In this document: piece by piece, positions 49,045 through 57,482 of the stretch
How the letters are laid out: each line of letters opens with the position of its first letter
How positions within the stretch are numbered: position 1 is the first letter of the stretch
Assembly (NCBI RefSeq): GCF_013778455.1
Contig: NZ_JACEHE010000018.1
Coordinates: 1-64,000 of the forward strand
Length of the DNA: 64,000 bases
Direction: 5' to 3'
DNA from: Streptomyces himalayensis subsp. himalayensis
GTDB lineage: Bacteria > Actinomycetota > Actinomycetes > Streptomycetales > Streptomycetaceae
Notes under the pieces: model-generated
Databases searched by the model: none
What the model was told of the DNA's origin: nothing
The model's input: only the letters and a program-made list of their open reading frames with translations
Position numbers and translations under genes: made by a program

Positions 49045-50670
49045 ATGTCCACATCCCCCACATCCATCACCTGCACGTCCCTCTCCTTCGGCTGGCCGGA
49101 CGGGACCGGCGTCTTCGACGACCTGCAGGTCGCCTTCGGTCCCGGCAGGACCGGCCTCATCGGGCTCAACGGGTCCGGGAAGTCAACGCTGCTGAAGCTG
49201 ATCGCGGGCGAACTCACCCCGACGGACGGCATGCTCCGCGTGGCCGGAGAGGTCGGTTACCTCCCGCAGAACGTCACGCTCGACACCGGACTCCGCGTCG
49301 ACGAGGTCCTGGGAATCGCCGGCACGCGCGCCGCACTGCACGCCATCGAGGCGGGCGACGTACGGGAGGAGCACTTCACGGCCGTCGGCGACGACTGGGA
49401 CGTCGAGGAGCGCGCTGTCGCGACCCTCGACGGGCTCGGGCTCGGCCACATCGGCCTCGACCGGACCATCGGGGAGGTCTCCGGCGGCGAGTCGGTGCTG
49501 CTGCGGCTGGCCGCACTGCTACTGCGCCGTCCCGACGTGCTGCTTCTCGACGAGCCCACCAACAATCTCGACCTGTGGGCGCGCAGGCGGCTCCACGACA
49601 CGGTGGCGGCCTGGTCGGGGGTCATGGTCGTGGTCAGCCACGACCGTGAACTCCTCGAACTGGTCGACCAGATCGCCGATCTGCATGCGGGCGAGATCAC
49701 CTGGTACGGAGGGCCGTACTCCGCCTACGAGAGAGCGCTCTCCGTCGAGCAGGAAGCGGCCGAACGCATGGTGCGCGCCGCCGAGACCGATCTGCGCCGT
49801 CAGAAGCGTGAGCTCGCCGACGCCCAGGTCAAGTTGGCCCGCCGCAAACGGTACGGCCAGAAGATGTGGGACCAGAAACGCGAACCCAAGATCGTCATGG
49901 GCGCGCGCAAAAGGGCCGCCCAGGAGTCGGCCGGGAAGCACCGCATCATGCACGAAGAGCGGCTCGCCGAGGCGAGGGAGCGCCTCGACGAGGCGGTGGA
50001 GGCGGTGCGGGACGAGGACGAGATCCGCGTCGAACTGCCCTACACCGCGGTCCCGCCCGGTCGCACCGTGCTGACGCTGCGTGAGCTGGAGCTGAAGTAC
50101 GGCGCGCGGGTGAGCGGTGAGTTCGAGCTGCGGGGCCCGGAGCGGGTCGCGTTGATCGGCAGGAACGGCGCGGGGAAGACGACCCTGCTGCGGACGATCG
50201 CCGGAGAGCTGGAGCCGGTGTCGGGCGACGCGAGGGCGCATGTGCCGCTGCGCTTTCTGCCGCAGCGGCTCGACGTGCTCGACGAGGAGCTCACCGTCGC
50301 CGAGAACGTGGCGCGCTTCGCACCCGACGCCACCAACAACCGGATCAGGGCACGTCTGGCCCGCTTCCTGTTCAAGGGGGCGCGGGCCGACCAGCGGGCG
50401 GCGACGCTCTCTGGCGGAGAGCGCTTCCGGGCGGCACTGGCCGCGCTGATTCTGGCCGAGCCCGCACCCCAGCTGCTCATGCTCGACGAGCCCACGAACA
50501 ACCTGGACATGGCGAGCGTCCGGCAGCTGACGACGGCTCTGGAGTCGTACGAGGGAGCGCTGATCGTGGCCAGTCACGACCTGCCGTTCCTGGAGTCGAT
50601 CGGCATTACCCGCCGCCTGCTGCTGGACGGCGAACTGCGGGAGATCACAGCAGAAGAGGCCGTCGGGTAA
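49045..50670 (+). CDS. ABC-F family ATPase (second copy type)
   Basis: The 541-residue protein has tandem ABC domains: Walker A GLNGSGKSTLLKLIAG and GRNGAGKTTLLRTIAG, signatures EVSGGESVLLRLA and TLSGGERFRAALA, and Walker B LLLDEPTNNLDLW and LMLDEPTNNLDMA. The linker (about residues 240-320) is long and basic. It differs clearly from the protein at 28712-30352, so the two are not recent duplicates. No membrane segment; action on the ribosome or antibiotic resistance is likely. A strong terminator follows directly. Confidence 0.9.
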   Translation: MSTSPTSITCTSLSFGWPDGTGVFDDLQVAFGPGRTGLIGLNGSGKSTLLKLIAGELTPTDGMLRVAGEVGYLPQNVTLDTGLRVDEVLGIAGTRAALHAIEAGDVREEHFTAVGDDWDVEERAVATLDGLGLGHIGLDRTIGEVSGGESVLLRLAALLLRRPDVLLLDEPTNNLDLWARRRLHDTVAAWSGVMVVVSHDRELLELVDQIADLHAGEITWYGGPYSAYERALSVEQEAAERMVRAAETDLRRQKRELADAQVKLARRKRYGQKMWDQKREPKIVMGARKRAAQESAGKHRIMHEERLAEARERLDEAVEAVRDEDEIRVELPYTAVPPGRTVLTLRELELKYGARVSGEFELRGPERVALIGRNGAGKTTLLRTIAGELEPVSGDARAHVPLRFLPQRLDVLDEELTVAENVARFAPDATNNRIRARLARFLFKGARADQRAATLSGGERFRAALAALILAEPAPQLLMLDEPTNNLDMASVRQLTTALESYEGALIVASHDLPFLESIGITRRLLLDGELREITAEEAVG

Positions 50671-50704
50671 GACCGACCGGCAACCCTCCAATTGCCGGTC
50701 GGTC
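50671..50704. terminator. 13-bp perfect stem-loop directly after the ABC-F stop
   Basis: Arms GACCGACCGGCAA (50671-50683) and TTGCCGGTCGGTC (50692-50704) with an 8-nt loop. The arm sequence is nearly identical to that of the terminator at 55162-55215. Confidence 0.9.
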
Positions 50705-50787
50705 TAAGCCGACGAGTCAGGGCGGCACGGTCGTCGAGTGCGTCGACGGCGCCGAGTGCATTGACCTCGGTTCGAGGTCACTGCATG

Positions 50788-51267
50788 TCACTGCGCCTGC
50801 GCCGTCGCGCACTCCGGCGCGTCCGCGTCGAGCGAGAGCGGGCTGCCCTTGGGCAGCAGGTAGGTGACGTAGAGGACGACCGGTTCCGTACCGAGATTGC
50901 GTCCGATGTGTACATGGCCCGGACCGGACGGTTCGATGAAAGCGCTCCCGGCGGAGGTCGACTCGACCGAGCAGTCGTCCATCGTGCGGGTGAGGGTGCC
51001 GGCCTTGACGACGGCGATGAGCTGGCCGGAATGGTAGTGCCATCCGGTGGAGCCGCCCGGCTCGATGGTGATGGTGCGGACGACCACGTCCGCCTGCCCT
51101 CTGGGAGCCTTGACGTTCAGGGTGCCCTCCGAGGTGCCGGTGGCGAGGATCGTGCCGGAGACCCCGCTGCCGGGGGTCGCGAGCGCGCTGGAGGGCCCGA
51201 CGGCCAGCGCGGCCACGCACCCCGACACCACACACGCCTTTCGGACACCAGTACCCGTGCGCCTCAT
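50788..51267 (-). CDS. secreted cupin-domain protein
   Basis: The 159-residue protein has an N-terminal signal peptide (basic MRRTGTGVRK, hydrophobic ACVVSGCVAALAVG, cleavage after ALA) and one cupin domain with metal-ligand motifs GWHYHSGQ and GPGHVHIGRN. The enzymatic role is unknown; it could be a small dioxygenase or a sugar-binding protein. ATG at 51267 has GGAGGG five bases upstream. It diverges from ddaH. Confidence 0.86.
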   Translation of the reverse strand: MRRTGTGVRKACVVSGCVAALAVGPSSALATPGSGVSGTILATGTSEGTLNVKAPRGQADVVVRTITIEPGGSTGWHYHSGQLIAVVKAGTLTRTMDDCSVESTSAGSAFIEPSGPGHVHIGRNLGTEPVVLYVTYLLPKGSPLSLDADAPECATAQAQ

Positions 51268-51583
51268 CCTGACCCTCCAACTCGTGGGCGTTGTTGCCGG
51301 TTTGAGTATCGGGGGTCGGGGTCGGCCTGTCAGGACCATCCGCTCCCCCATCTCCGGCGCGCGCCGTCGACCGGTCGCCGTCACGTCGCCCACTGACGGC
51401 CGGATCACGGTGTGGCCGGTCAGAACCACAGGTGAGGCCGTCAGTCGTCGCCACCCCAGCGGCGGACGGGGACTGTCGTCGATCGGGCAGGCAGTTGCAT
51501 GATGTGGCCGGACAGCACCCGCGTCGGGTCCCGCCCGAGCCCTGCCGGGCCCTGGCGCGCCCATCCGAGACGGAGAAGAGCAC
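51268..51583. other. 316-bp divergent gap, cupin gene and ddaH
   Basis: No gene is seen. It holds scattered GCCGTCA/TGACGGC and CCGGTC inverted motifs (for example around 51378-51450), without one clear operator. Promoters for both genes should lie here. Confidence 0.4.
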
Positions 51584-52360
51584 GTGCCCAGCCAGAAGGC
51601 CCTCGTCCGCCGCCCCAGCTCCCGCCTCGCCGAAGGGCTCGTCACCCATGTCGAGCGCCAACCGGTCGACGCCGGTCTCGCGGTCGAGCAGTGGGAGGCC
51701 TACACCGAGGCCCTGCGGACGCATGGCTGGGAGACCCTAGAGGTGGAGCCCGCCGACGACTGTCCCGACTCGGTCTTCGTCGAGGACGTTGTGGTCGTCT
51801 TCCGCAATGTCGCACTGATCACCCGCCCGGGCGCCGAGTCGCGCCGGGCGGAGACGGCCGGTGTGGAGGAGGCGGTGGCACGGCTCGGCTGCTCGGTGAA
51901 CTGGGTGTGGGAGCCGGGCACTCTGGACGGCGGTGACATCCTCAAGATCGGCGACACCGTGTACGTGGGACGCGGCGGCAGGACCAACGCGGCCGGAGTG
52001 CAGCAGTTGCGGGCGGCCTTCGAGCCGCTTGGAGCGCGCGTGGTGGCCGTACCCGTGAGCAAGGTGCTCCATCTCAAGTCGGCGGTGACGGCGCTGCCCG
52101 ACGGCACGGTCATCGGTCATGAGCCGCTCGTGGACAACCCGTCGCTGTTTCCGCGATTCCTGCCGGTCCCGGAGGAGTCGGGGGCGCATGTGGTGCTCCT
52201 CGGCGGCGGGAAGCTGCTGATGGCCGCGAGCGCGCCGAAGACCGCGGAGCTGTTCGCGGATCTGGGATACGAACCGGTCCTGGTCGACATCAGCGAGTTC
52301 GAGAAGCTCGAGGGCTGTGTGACATGTCTCTCGGTACGGCTTCGTGAGCTGTACCGCTGA
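51584..52360 (+). CDS. ddaH: N(G),N(G)-dimethylarginine dimethylaminohydrolase
   Basis: The 258-residue pentein-fold hydrolase has substrate residues in CPDSVFVEDVVVV and GTLDGGDILKIG, the catalytic His in VLHLKSAVTALPDG and the nucleophile Cys near the end in GCVTCLSVRLRELYR. It converts methylated arginines to citrulline and methylamines. The GTG at 51584 has GGAGAAG upstream. It stands alone, divergent from the cupin gene. Confidence 0.92.
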   Translation: MPSQKALVRRPSSRLAEGLVTHVERQPVDAGLAVEQWEAYTEALRTHGWETLEVEPADDCPDSVFVEDVVVVFRNVALITRPGAESRRAETAGVEEAVARLGCSVNWVWEPGTLDGGDILKIGDTVYVGRGGRTNAAGVQQLRAAFEPLGARVVAVPVSKVLHLKSAVTALPDGTVIGHEPLVDNPSLFPRFLPVPEESGAHVVLLGGGKLLMAASAPKTAELFADLGYEPVLVDISEFEKLEGCVTCLSVRLRELYR

Positions 52361-52484
52361 GGGGCTGAGGGACTCGTGAGGCCTGTGCTCGCTGTCCACG
52401 GCCAGACTCGGGGCACCCGAATGGGCTGTTCGGTACCCCCGGTGGTGGCGCGCTTTACGGAGCGCTTAACCTACGGATACGTAA

Positions 52485-52515
52485 CCTACGGTTTCGTAGC
52501 CTACGAAGCCGTAGG
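52485..52515 (+). promoter_or_regulatory. 31-bp near-perfect palindrome upstream of the desaturase gene
   Basis: Around a central C at 52500, the arms read CCTACGG-T-TTCGTAG and CTACGAA-G-CCGTAGG, so 14 of 15 pairs match. A further half site AACCTACGG lies at 52468-52476, 15 bp before the matching one in the palindrome. The block ends 38 bp before the GTG start, overlapping the expected promoter, and should be the operator of a TetR-type or similar lipid regulator. Confidence 0.8.
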
Positions 52516-52553
52516 TAGCGTCCCCGCAAGCACTCCCGTCCCCTGGAGACCTC

Positions 52554-53528
52554 GTGACGATCACCACTCCGCATCTCGGCAGCCCGGACACCTGGACCGA
52601 CGCCCGGTTGCTGTACGCCCTGGAGGAAGTGGTGGAGAAGGAACTCAACCGCCATCTGCATGTGGCCAAGGACTGGATGCCGCACGAGTACGTGCCCTGG
52701 TCGGACGGCCGGAACTTCCCCGGCTTCTTCGAGGACGGAGAGGCCTGGGAGAAGGACCAGTCGAAGGTCACCGAAATCGGCCGCATCGCCCTGGTCGTCA
52801 ACCTCCTGACCGAGGACAACCTGCCCAGCTACCACCATGAGATCGCTTCACTCTTCGGCCGGGACGGCGCCTGGGGGACCTGGGTGCACCGCTGGACCGC
52901 CGAGGAGGGCCGGCACGGCATCGTGATGCGCGACTATCTGCTCACCTCGCGCGCCGTCGACCCCGACAAGCTCGAGCAGTTCCGCATGGCGCACATGAGC
53001 GAGGGCTTCGAGTCCGACAACCGTCACTCGATGCTGCACTCGGTCGCGTACGTCGCCTTCCAGGAGCTGGCCACGCGTATCTCGCACCGCAACACCGGCC
53101 ACCAGTCCGGCGACCCGGTCTGCGACCGGATGCTGGCACGCATCGCCACCGACGAGAACCTGCACATGGTCTTCTACCGCAACCTGCTGAAGGCCGCCTT
53201 CGAGCTCGCCCCGGACCTGACGATGCAGGCGGTGCGGGACGTCGTGGTCAACTTCCGTATGCCCGGCCACGGCATGCCCGGCTTCGAGCGCGCCGCCGCG
53301 CAGATGGCGATCGGTGAGGTGTACAACCTCCGCATCCACCACGACGACGTACTGCAGCCCGTGCTGCGCTTCCTGAAGTTTATGGAGATCGACGGCCTCG
53401 GCCCCGAGGGCGCCCGCGCCCAGGAGGAGCTCGGTCTGTACATGGACGGACTGGACAGCGAGGCCCGGAAGTTCGACGAGAAGCTCGCGGCCCGCAAGGC
53501 CCGGATGGCGGCACGCGCCGCCGGCTGA
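52554..53528 (+). CDS. desA: acyl-[acyl-carrier-protein] desaturase
   Basis: The 324-residue soluble di-iron desaturase has metal ligands in the motifs EDNLPSYHHE, TAEEGRHG and ATDENLHMVFY. It introduces a double bond into ACP-bound fatty acids, controlling membrane fluidity. The GTG at 52554 has GGAG five bases upstream and lies just after the 31-bp palindrome. The C-terminus is Lys/Arg/Ala-rich. It is monocistronic, convergent with a whiB-like gene. Confidence 0.93.
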   Translation: MTITTPHLGSPDTWTDARLLYALEEVVEKELNRHLHVAKDWMPHEYVPWSDGRNFPGFFEDGEAWEKDQSKVTEIGRIALVVNLLTEDNLPSYHHEIASLFGRDGAWGTWVHRWTAEEGRHGIVMRDYLLTSRAVDPDKLEQFRMAHMSEGFESDNRHSMLHSVAYVAFQELATRISHRNTGHQSGDPVCDRMLARIATDENLHMVFYRNLLKAAFELAPDLTMQAVRDVVVNFRMPGHGMPGFERAAAQMAIGEVYNLRIHHDDVLQPVLRFLKFMEIDGLGPEGARAQEELGLYMDGLDSEARKFDEKLAARKARMAARAAG

Positions 53529-53615
53529 CGCCGCCGGGCGGCCCCGCCGGTGAGCACGGCGACAGTGCGGATGACCCGGCCGACGCGGTGTCGGTCCGGG
53601 TCGTTCGACTCGCCT

Positions 53616-53861
53616 TCAGTCGCCTCTGATGCGGCGCAGACGCTGCCGCTCCTTCTCGGAGAGGCCGCCCCAGACACCGAACCGTTCGTCGTTGTCGAGC
53701 GCGTACTCAAGACAGACGGCGCGGGTCTCGCACAGACGGCAGATGCGTTTCGCCTCGCGTACGGAACTCCCGGGTTCGGGAAAGAAGAAGTCGCCTCCGG
53801 TCTGCGCGCACAGCGCCTGCTCCTGCCAGGCGAGGTCCTGTTGGCTGGTGTCGATGTGCAT
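53616..53861 (-). CDS. WhiB-family iron-sulfur regulator
   Basis: The 81-residue protein has the four cysteines of WhiB-like factors (ALCAQTG, then RICRLCETRAVC), the G[V/I]WGG turn FGVWGGLS and a basic C-terminal DNA-binding tail RQRLRRIRGD. The block GSSVREAKRICRLCETRA and EYALDNDERFG is closest to WhiB itself among the members I can recall; by gene order it would be WblH. It binds a [4Fe-4S] cluster and works with the principal sigma factor. ATG at 53861 is chosen; an upstream start would add 10 residues. Confidence 0.88.
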   Translation of the reverse strand: MHIDTSQQDLAWQEQALCAQTGGDFFFPEPGSSVREAKRICRLCETRAVCLEYALDNDERFGVWGGLSEKERQRLRRIRGD

Positions 53862-54064
53862 GCCGCGATCGTGCCGTGCAGGGCAAAACAAGCGATCAAC
53901 GATTCATCAACGCGCCTGGGTCCCGGGCAGTGACACAGGGTCCCTGGCAGTGACACAGGTCCGTGAGTCGCGGGGTCCGGTGCATATGATCCTGGCTCAG
54001 CCCCGGGTGCCCCGCACGACGGCGCGCCTGGCCGCTTCTGCGACACGTCGCCGCAACCCACCCC

Positions 54065-54231
54065 CTAAGCGGTCTCGGGGAAGTGAGGCACGCCCCCACG
54101 CCGCCCGGCACGGCACCTCGCCGTACTGCCGAATCACCCAAGTACGTCCAGTACGAGGGCGATCCGGCAGCACGCCGATGCACCGCACCGGACGACGCGG
54201 GAACGCACCCCACTTCCCCGAGACCGCTTAG
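54065..54231. mobile_element. 167-bp element bounded by 21-bp perfect inverted repeats (MITE-like or structured RNA)
   Basis: The left arm 54065-54085 begins CTAAGCGGTCTCGGGGAAGT, and its exact reverse complement occupies 54211-54231. The 125 bp between holds a second nested pair, CGTACTG (about 54121) and CAGTACG (about 54149). No open frame of note is present. It lies in the 396-bp gap between the whiB-like gene and the VOC gene. No clear target-site duplication is seen. It could be a non-autonomous mobile element or a large stem-loop RNA. Confidence 0.65.
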
Positions 54232-54257
54232 CCCTCGCTCAGCCTTCCGATGCCCGC

Positions 54258-55049
54258 TCAGCCCTGCGCATGCGTGCTCTTGATCACGGCGAAGCGCGCG
54301 CCGTACGGATCGGTGAGTTTGGCGAGGCGGCCCACGGTCTCCATGTCCGTCGGCTCCGTCCTCACCGTGCCGCCCAGCTCCCGGGCCTTGGCGGCACTCG
54401 CGTCGGTGTCGGCCACCTCGAAGTACGGCAGCCAGTACGGCCCCGCTTCGGTCTCGATGGGGTCGGAGTCCAGCGGCACCACGCCCCCGAACATTCCCTG
54501 CTCGCCCGTACCCGCGGGATTGACCGTCGTGTACCTGCCGCCGGGGAACGGCACGTCGAAGGTCTCCCAGCCGAAGACCGAGCCGTAGAACTCGGTGGCT
54601 GCGGCGACATCCGGGGTGTAGAGCTCGGTCCAGCACAGAGTGCCCTGGTCGCCGACCAGGTCCAGGCCCTTGTTGGTGCCGGGCTGCCAGCAGCCGAAGC
54701 CGATACCCGCGGGATCGCCGAATATGGCCATGCGCCCCACGTCGAAGACGTCCATCGGCTCCATCAGTACGGCCCCGCCGCTCTGCTCCACGGCTTTTGC
54801 CGTGGCGTCGACGTCCGGGCTCTGGAAATACAGGGTCCAGGACGGTGAGCCCTGTTCCTCGCTGATCGCCATTCCGCCTGCGACGGTTTTCCCGTTCAGC
54901 TGGAACATGCCGTACCCACCGGCCTCCGGGCCGGCGGACCGGAACTCCCAGCCGAAGAGGCCGCCGTAGAAGGCCTTGGCGCCCTCGATGTCGCGTGTGC
55001 CGACATCGATCCAGTTCGGTGAGCCCGTGACATAACGGGTGGTGAGCAT
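54258..55049 (-). CDS. two-domain VOC (glyoxalase-like) protein
   Basis: The 263-residue protein has two vicinal-oxygen-chelate domains of about 125 residues each: the first begins SPNWIDVGTRDIEGAKAFYG, the second GTLCWTELYTPDVAAATEFY. Such proteins hydrolyse or detoxify small compounds or bind metallo-antibiotics; some are called hydroxylases without proof. ATG at 55049 has GAGGAGGG four bases upstream. Confidence 0.87.
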   Translation of the reverse strand: MLTTRYVTGSPNWIDVGTRDIEGAKAFYGGLFGWEFRSAGPEAGGYGMFQLNGKTVAGGMAISEEQGSPSWTLYFQSPDVDATAKAVEQSGGAVLMEPMDVFDVGRMAIFGDPAGIGFGCWQPGTNKGLDLVGDQGTLCWTELYTPDVAAATEFYGSVFGWETFDVPFPGGRYTTVNPAGTGEQGMFGGVVPLDSDPIETEAGPYWLPYFEVADTDASAAKARELGGTVRTEPTDMETVGRLAKLTDPYGARFAVIKSTHAQG

Positions 55050-55161
55050 GGTGCCCTCCTCGTGAGCAGTCCCGTTGCCCTGCCTCCATGAGTCTTGCAC
55101 CGCCCACTGACAGCCGCCGCCCGGCCGAGCGGGCCGGGCACAGCTGTCACGCAGGGGCTGG

Positions 55162-55215
55162 ACCGACCGGCAAATGGGGGGTGGGAGAAGGTCCGCCCCC
55201 CATTTGCCGGTCGGT
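55162..55215. terminator. 20-bp perfect stem-loop downstream of the LigD-polymerase gene
   Basis: Arms ACCGACCGGCAAATGGGGGG (55162-55181) and its exact complement (55196-55215) enclose a 14-nt loop, one base beyond the stop of the minus-strand polymerase gene. A TTTT tract follows on the plus strand, so it is best as a plus-strand terminator but should work both ways. Confidence 0.9.
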
Positions 55216-55216
55216 T

Positions 55217-56236
55217 TTACGAGGATGCGTCATCCCGTCGGGCCCGGCTCGGCTGGACGCGCTTCGGCTCGCCCGGCACCTTGGGGTGGTCCGGCGGGTA
55301 CGGCATGTCGCCGAGGCCTTGTTCGCGCTCCATGCGGTCGGCGAGTTCCAGCAGTCCGTCGAGGCGGTACGCGTGGTCGTCCATGTCCGCGTGCACATCC
55401 CCCACTTCGGCGAAGCGCCCCGGCATCGTGGCCAGGTCGAAGTCCTGTGGCACGGCGTCGTCGATCTCGTCCCAGCGCAGGGGTGCGGAGACGGGCGCGT
55501 TCGGGCGGGGGCGGACCGAGTACGCGCTCGCGATGGTCCGGTCGCGCGCGGTCTGGTTGTAGTCGAGGAAGATGCGTTCGCCGCGTTCCTCCTTCCACCA
55601 GGCCGTCGTCACCCCGCCGGGCATGCGCCGCTCGAGCTCGCGGCCGCAGGCGATGGCGGCGCGGCGCACCTCGGTGAACGTCCAGCGCGGCTCGATCGGC
55701 ACGAACACGTGCAGTCCCCGTCCGCCGGAGGTCTTCGGCCAGCCGCGCAGACCGAACTCGTCGAGGACGGCGCGCAGTTCGTGGGCGGCGCGGACGGCGT
55801 CGGCGTAGTCGGTGCCGGGCTGCGGGTCCAGGTCGAGGCGGAGCTCGTCGGGACGGTCGGTGTCGTCGCGCCGCACCGGCCACGGATGGAAGGTGATGGT
55901 GCCGAGCTGGGCCGCCCACACGACGGCGGCGGGTTCCGTCGGGCAGATCTCGTCGGCGTACCGTCCACTGGGGAAGGCGATACGGCTGGTCGGGATCCAG
56001 TCGGGGAGGTTCTTGGGGGCGCGTTTCTGGAAGAAGGACTCGCCGGTCACGCCGTCGGGATAGCGCTCCAGGGTGGTGGGGCGGTCGCGCAGCGCGCGCA
56101 GGATGCCGTCGGCGACGGCGATGTAGTACTGCGCCAGGTCCAGCTTGGTGAAGCCGCGCTCAGGGAAGAAGATCTTGCCCGGGCTGGACAGGCGCAGCGT
56201 CCGCTGCCCCACCTCGAGCTCCACCGCATCACCCAT
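55217..56236 (-). CDS. LigD-type primase-polymerase (non-homologous end joining)
   Basis: The 339-residue stand-alone polymerase domain of the LigD family has the metal-binding acidic motif DELRLDLDPQPG, the motif TSGGRGLHVFVPI and the 5'-phosphate pocket region SFFQKRAPKNLPDW. It fills gaps during break repair. ATG at 56236 begins MGDAVELEVG. It is divergent from an ATP-dependent DNA ligase gene 124 bp away, the usual pairing; no Ku gene is in the window. Confidence 0.9.
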   Translation of the reverse strand: MGDAVELEVGQRTLRLSSPGKIFFPERGFTKLDLAQYYIAVADGILRALRDRPTTLERYPDGVTGESFFQKRAPKNLPDWIPTSRIAFPSGRYADEICPTEPAAVVWAAQLGTITFHPWPVRRDDTDRPDELRLDLDPQPGTDYADAVRAAHELRAVLDEFGLRGWPKTSGGRGLHVFVPIEPRWTFTEVRRAAIACGRELERRMPGGVTTAWWKEERGERIFLDYNQTARDRTIASAYSVRPRPNAPVSAPLRWDEIDDAVPQDFDLATMPGRFAEVGDVHADMDDHAYRLDGLLELADRMEREQGLGDMPYPPDHPKVPGEPKRVQPSRARRDDASS

Positions 56237-56360
56237 GGGAGCCACGGTAGGCCTCCGGGGCATGCCCCGCATACGCATCCGCCCTGGAACGACACACCTC
56301 TTTTCCGCGCGGACCGAAGAAAACCGGGCGCAACGGCCCCGCACGCCGCAGAATCGAACC

Positions 56361-57431
56361 ATGGACCTGCCGGTGAAGCGCCCCGTCCTTCCGATGCTCG
56401 CCAAGTCCGTGGCGAAGATCCCTCCTGGCATGCACTACGAGGCGAAGTGGGACGGGTTCCGGGCGATCGTCTTCCGTGACGGGGACGAGATCGAGCTGGA
56501 CAGCCGTACGGGCAAGCCGCTGACCCGCTACTTTCCCGAGCTGGTGGAGGCCATGCGGGACCGGCTGCCGCAGCGCTGCGTGATCGACGGCGAGATCGTG
56601 ATCGCCCTGGGCGACCACCTCGACTTCGACGCGCTCACGGAGCGCATTCATCCCGCGCAGTCGCGTGTACGCACGCTCGCGGAGCGGAATCCGGCGTCGT
56701 TCGTGGCCTTCGACCTGCTGGCGGTCGACGACGAGTCGCTGCTGGACACGGGGCTGGTCGAGCGCCGGGAGCGCCTGGTGGGAGCGCTCTCCGGCGTCAC
56801 GGCGCCCGTCCACCTCGCCCCGGCGACCACGGACATCGAGGTCGCCAAGCAGTGGTTCGAGGAGTACGAGGGCGCGGGCCTCGACGGGGTCATCGCCAAG
56901 CCCCTGGATCTGCGCTACCGCCCGGACGAACGCCTGATGTTCAAGATCAAACACGAGCGGACGGCGGACTGCGTGGTCGCGGGATACCGCTTCCACAAGA
57001 GCGGCCCGGTGGTCGGTTCGCTGTTGCTCGGGCTCTACGACGACAAGGGCGCCCTCCAGCACGTCGGGGTCAGCGCCGCCTTCTCGATGAAGCGGCGCGC
57101 GGAGCTCGTCGAGGAGCTCCAGCCGCTGCGTATGGAGTCGCCGGAAGGCCATCCGTGGGCGGCCTGGACGGAGGAGGCCGCGCACGAGACGGCCCGGCTG
57201 CCGGGCGCCCCCAGCCGCTGGTCCGGCAAGAAGGACCTGTCGTGGGTGCCGCTGCGGCCGGAGCGGGTGTGCGAGGTGGCGTACGACCACATGGAGGCCG
57301 GGGCCCGCTTCCGGCACACGGCGCGGTTCCGCCGCTGGCGACCGGACCGGACCCCCGAGAGCTGCACGTATGCGCAGCTGGAGGAGCCGGTCCGGTACGA
57401 GCTGTCGGAGATCCTCAAGCCCCGGAGCTGA
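56361..57431 (+). CDS. ligC: ATP-dependent DNA ligase (LigC type)
   Basis: The 356-residue ligase has the adenylated lysine in YEAKWDGFRA (Lys29), the motif RCVIDGEIVIA, motif IV GLDGVIAKPLDLRY and motif V LMFKIKHERTADCVVAGY, then an OB-fold C-terminal domain. It fits LigC, which acts in a back-up end-joining path. The ATG at 56361 has no ribosome-binding site; CAGAAT lies 6 nt upstream, so a leaderless start is possible. The pair with the divergent polymerase gene suggests joint action. Confidence 0.92.
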   Translation: MDLPVKRPVLPMLAKSVAKIPPGMHYEAKWDGFRAIVFRDGDEIELDSRTGKPLTRYFPELVEAMRDRLPQRCVIDGEIVIALGDHLDFDALTERIHPAQSRVRTLAERNPASFVAFDLLAVDDESLLDTGLVERRERLVGALSGVTAPVHLAPATTDIEVAKQWFEEYEGAGLDGVIAKPLDLRYRPDERLMFKIKHERTADCVVAGYRFHKSGPVVGSLLLGLYDDKGALQHVGVSAAFSMKRRAELVEELQPLRMESPEGHPWAAWTEEAAHETARLPGAPSRWSGKKDLSWVPLRPERVCEVAYDHMEAGARFRHTARFRRWRPDRTPESCTYAQLEEPVRYELSEILKPRS

Positions 57432-57482
57432 GGGAACCCGAATGCCTGTATGAGCCAGGAGACAGAGGCCTGGCGGCCGGCC

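Noticed and set aside
48437..49063. 208-codon minus-strand frame overlapping ssgD and the gap behind it
   Set aside because: The part over ssgD is antisense. The gap part changes frame in its best-looking stretch (KPEGSRPEGGEKSPAPEDGS is in another frame), so at most a decayed gene.
55162..55215. Inverted repeat as the end of an insertion sequence
   Set aside because: The arms are 14 nt apart and sit at a gene end, so a terminator is the simpler reading.
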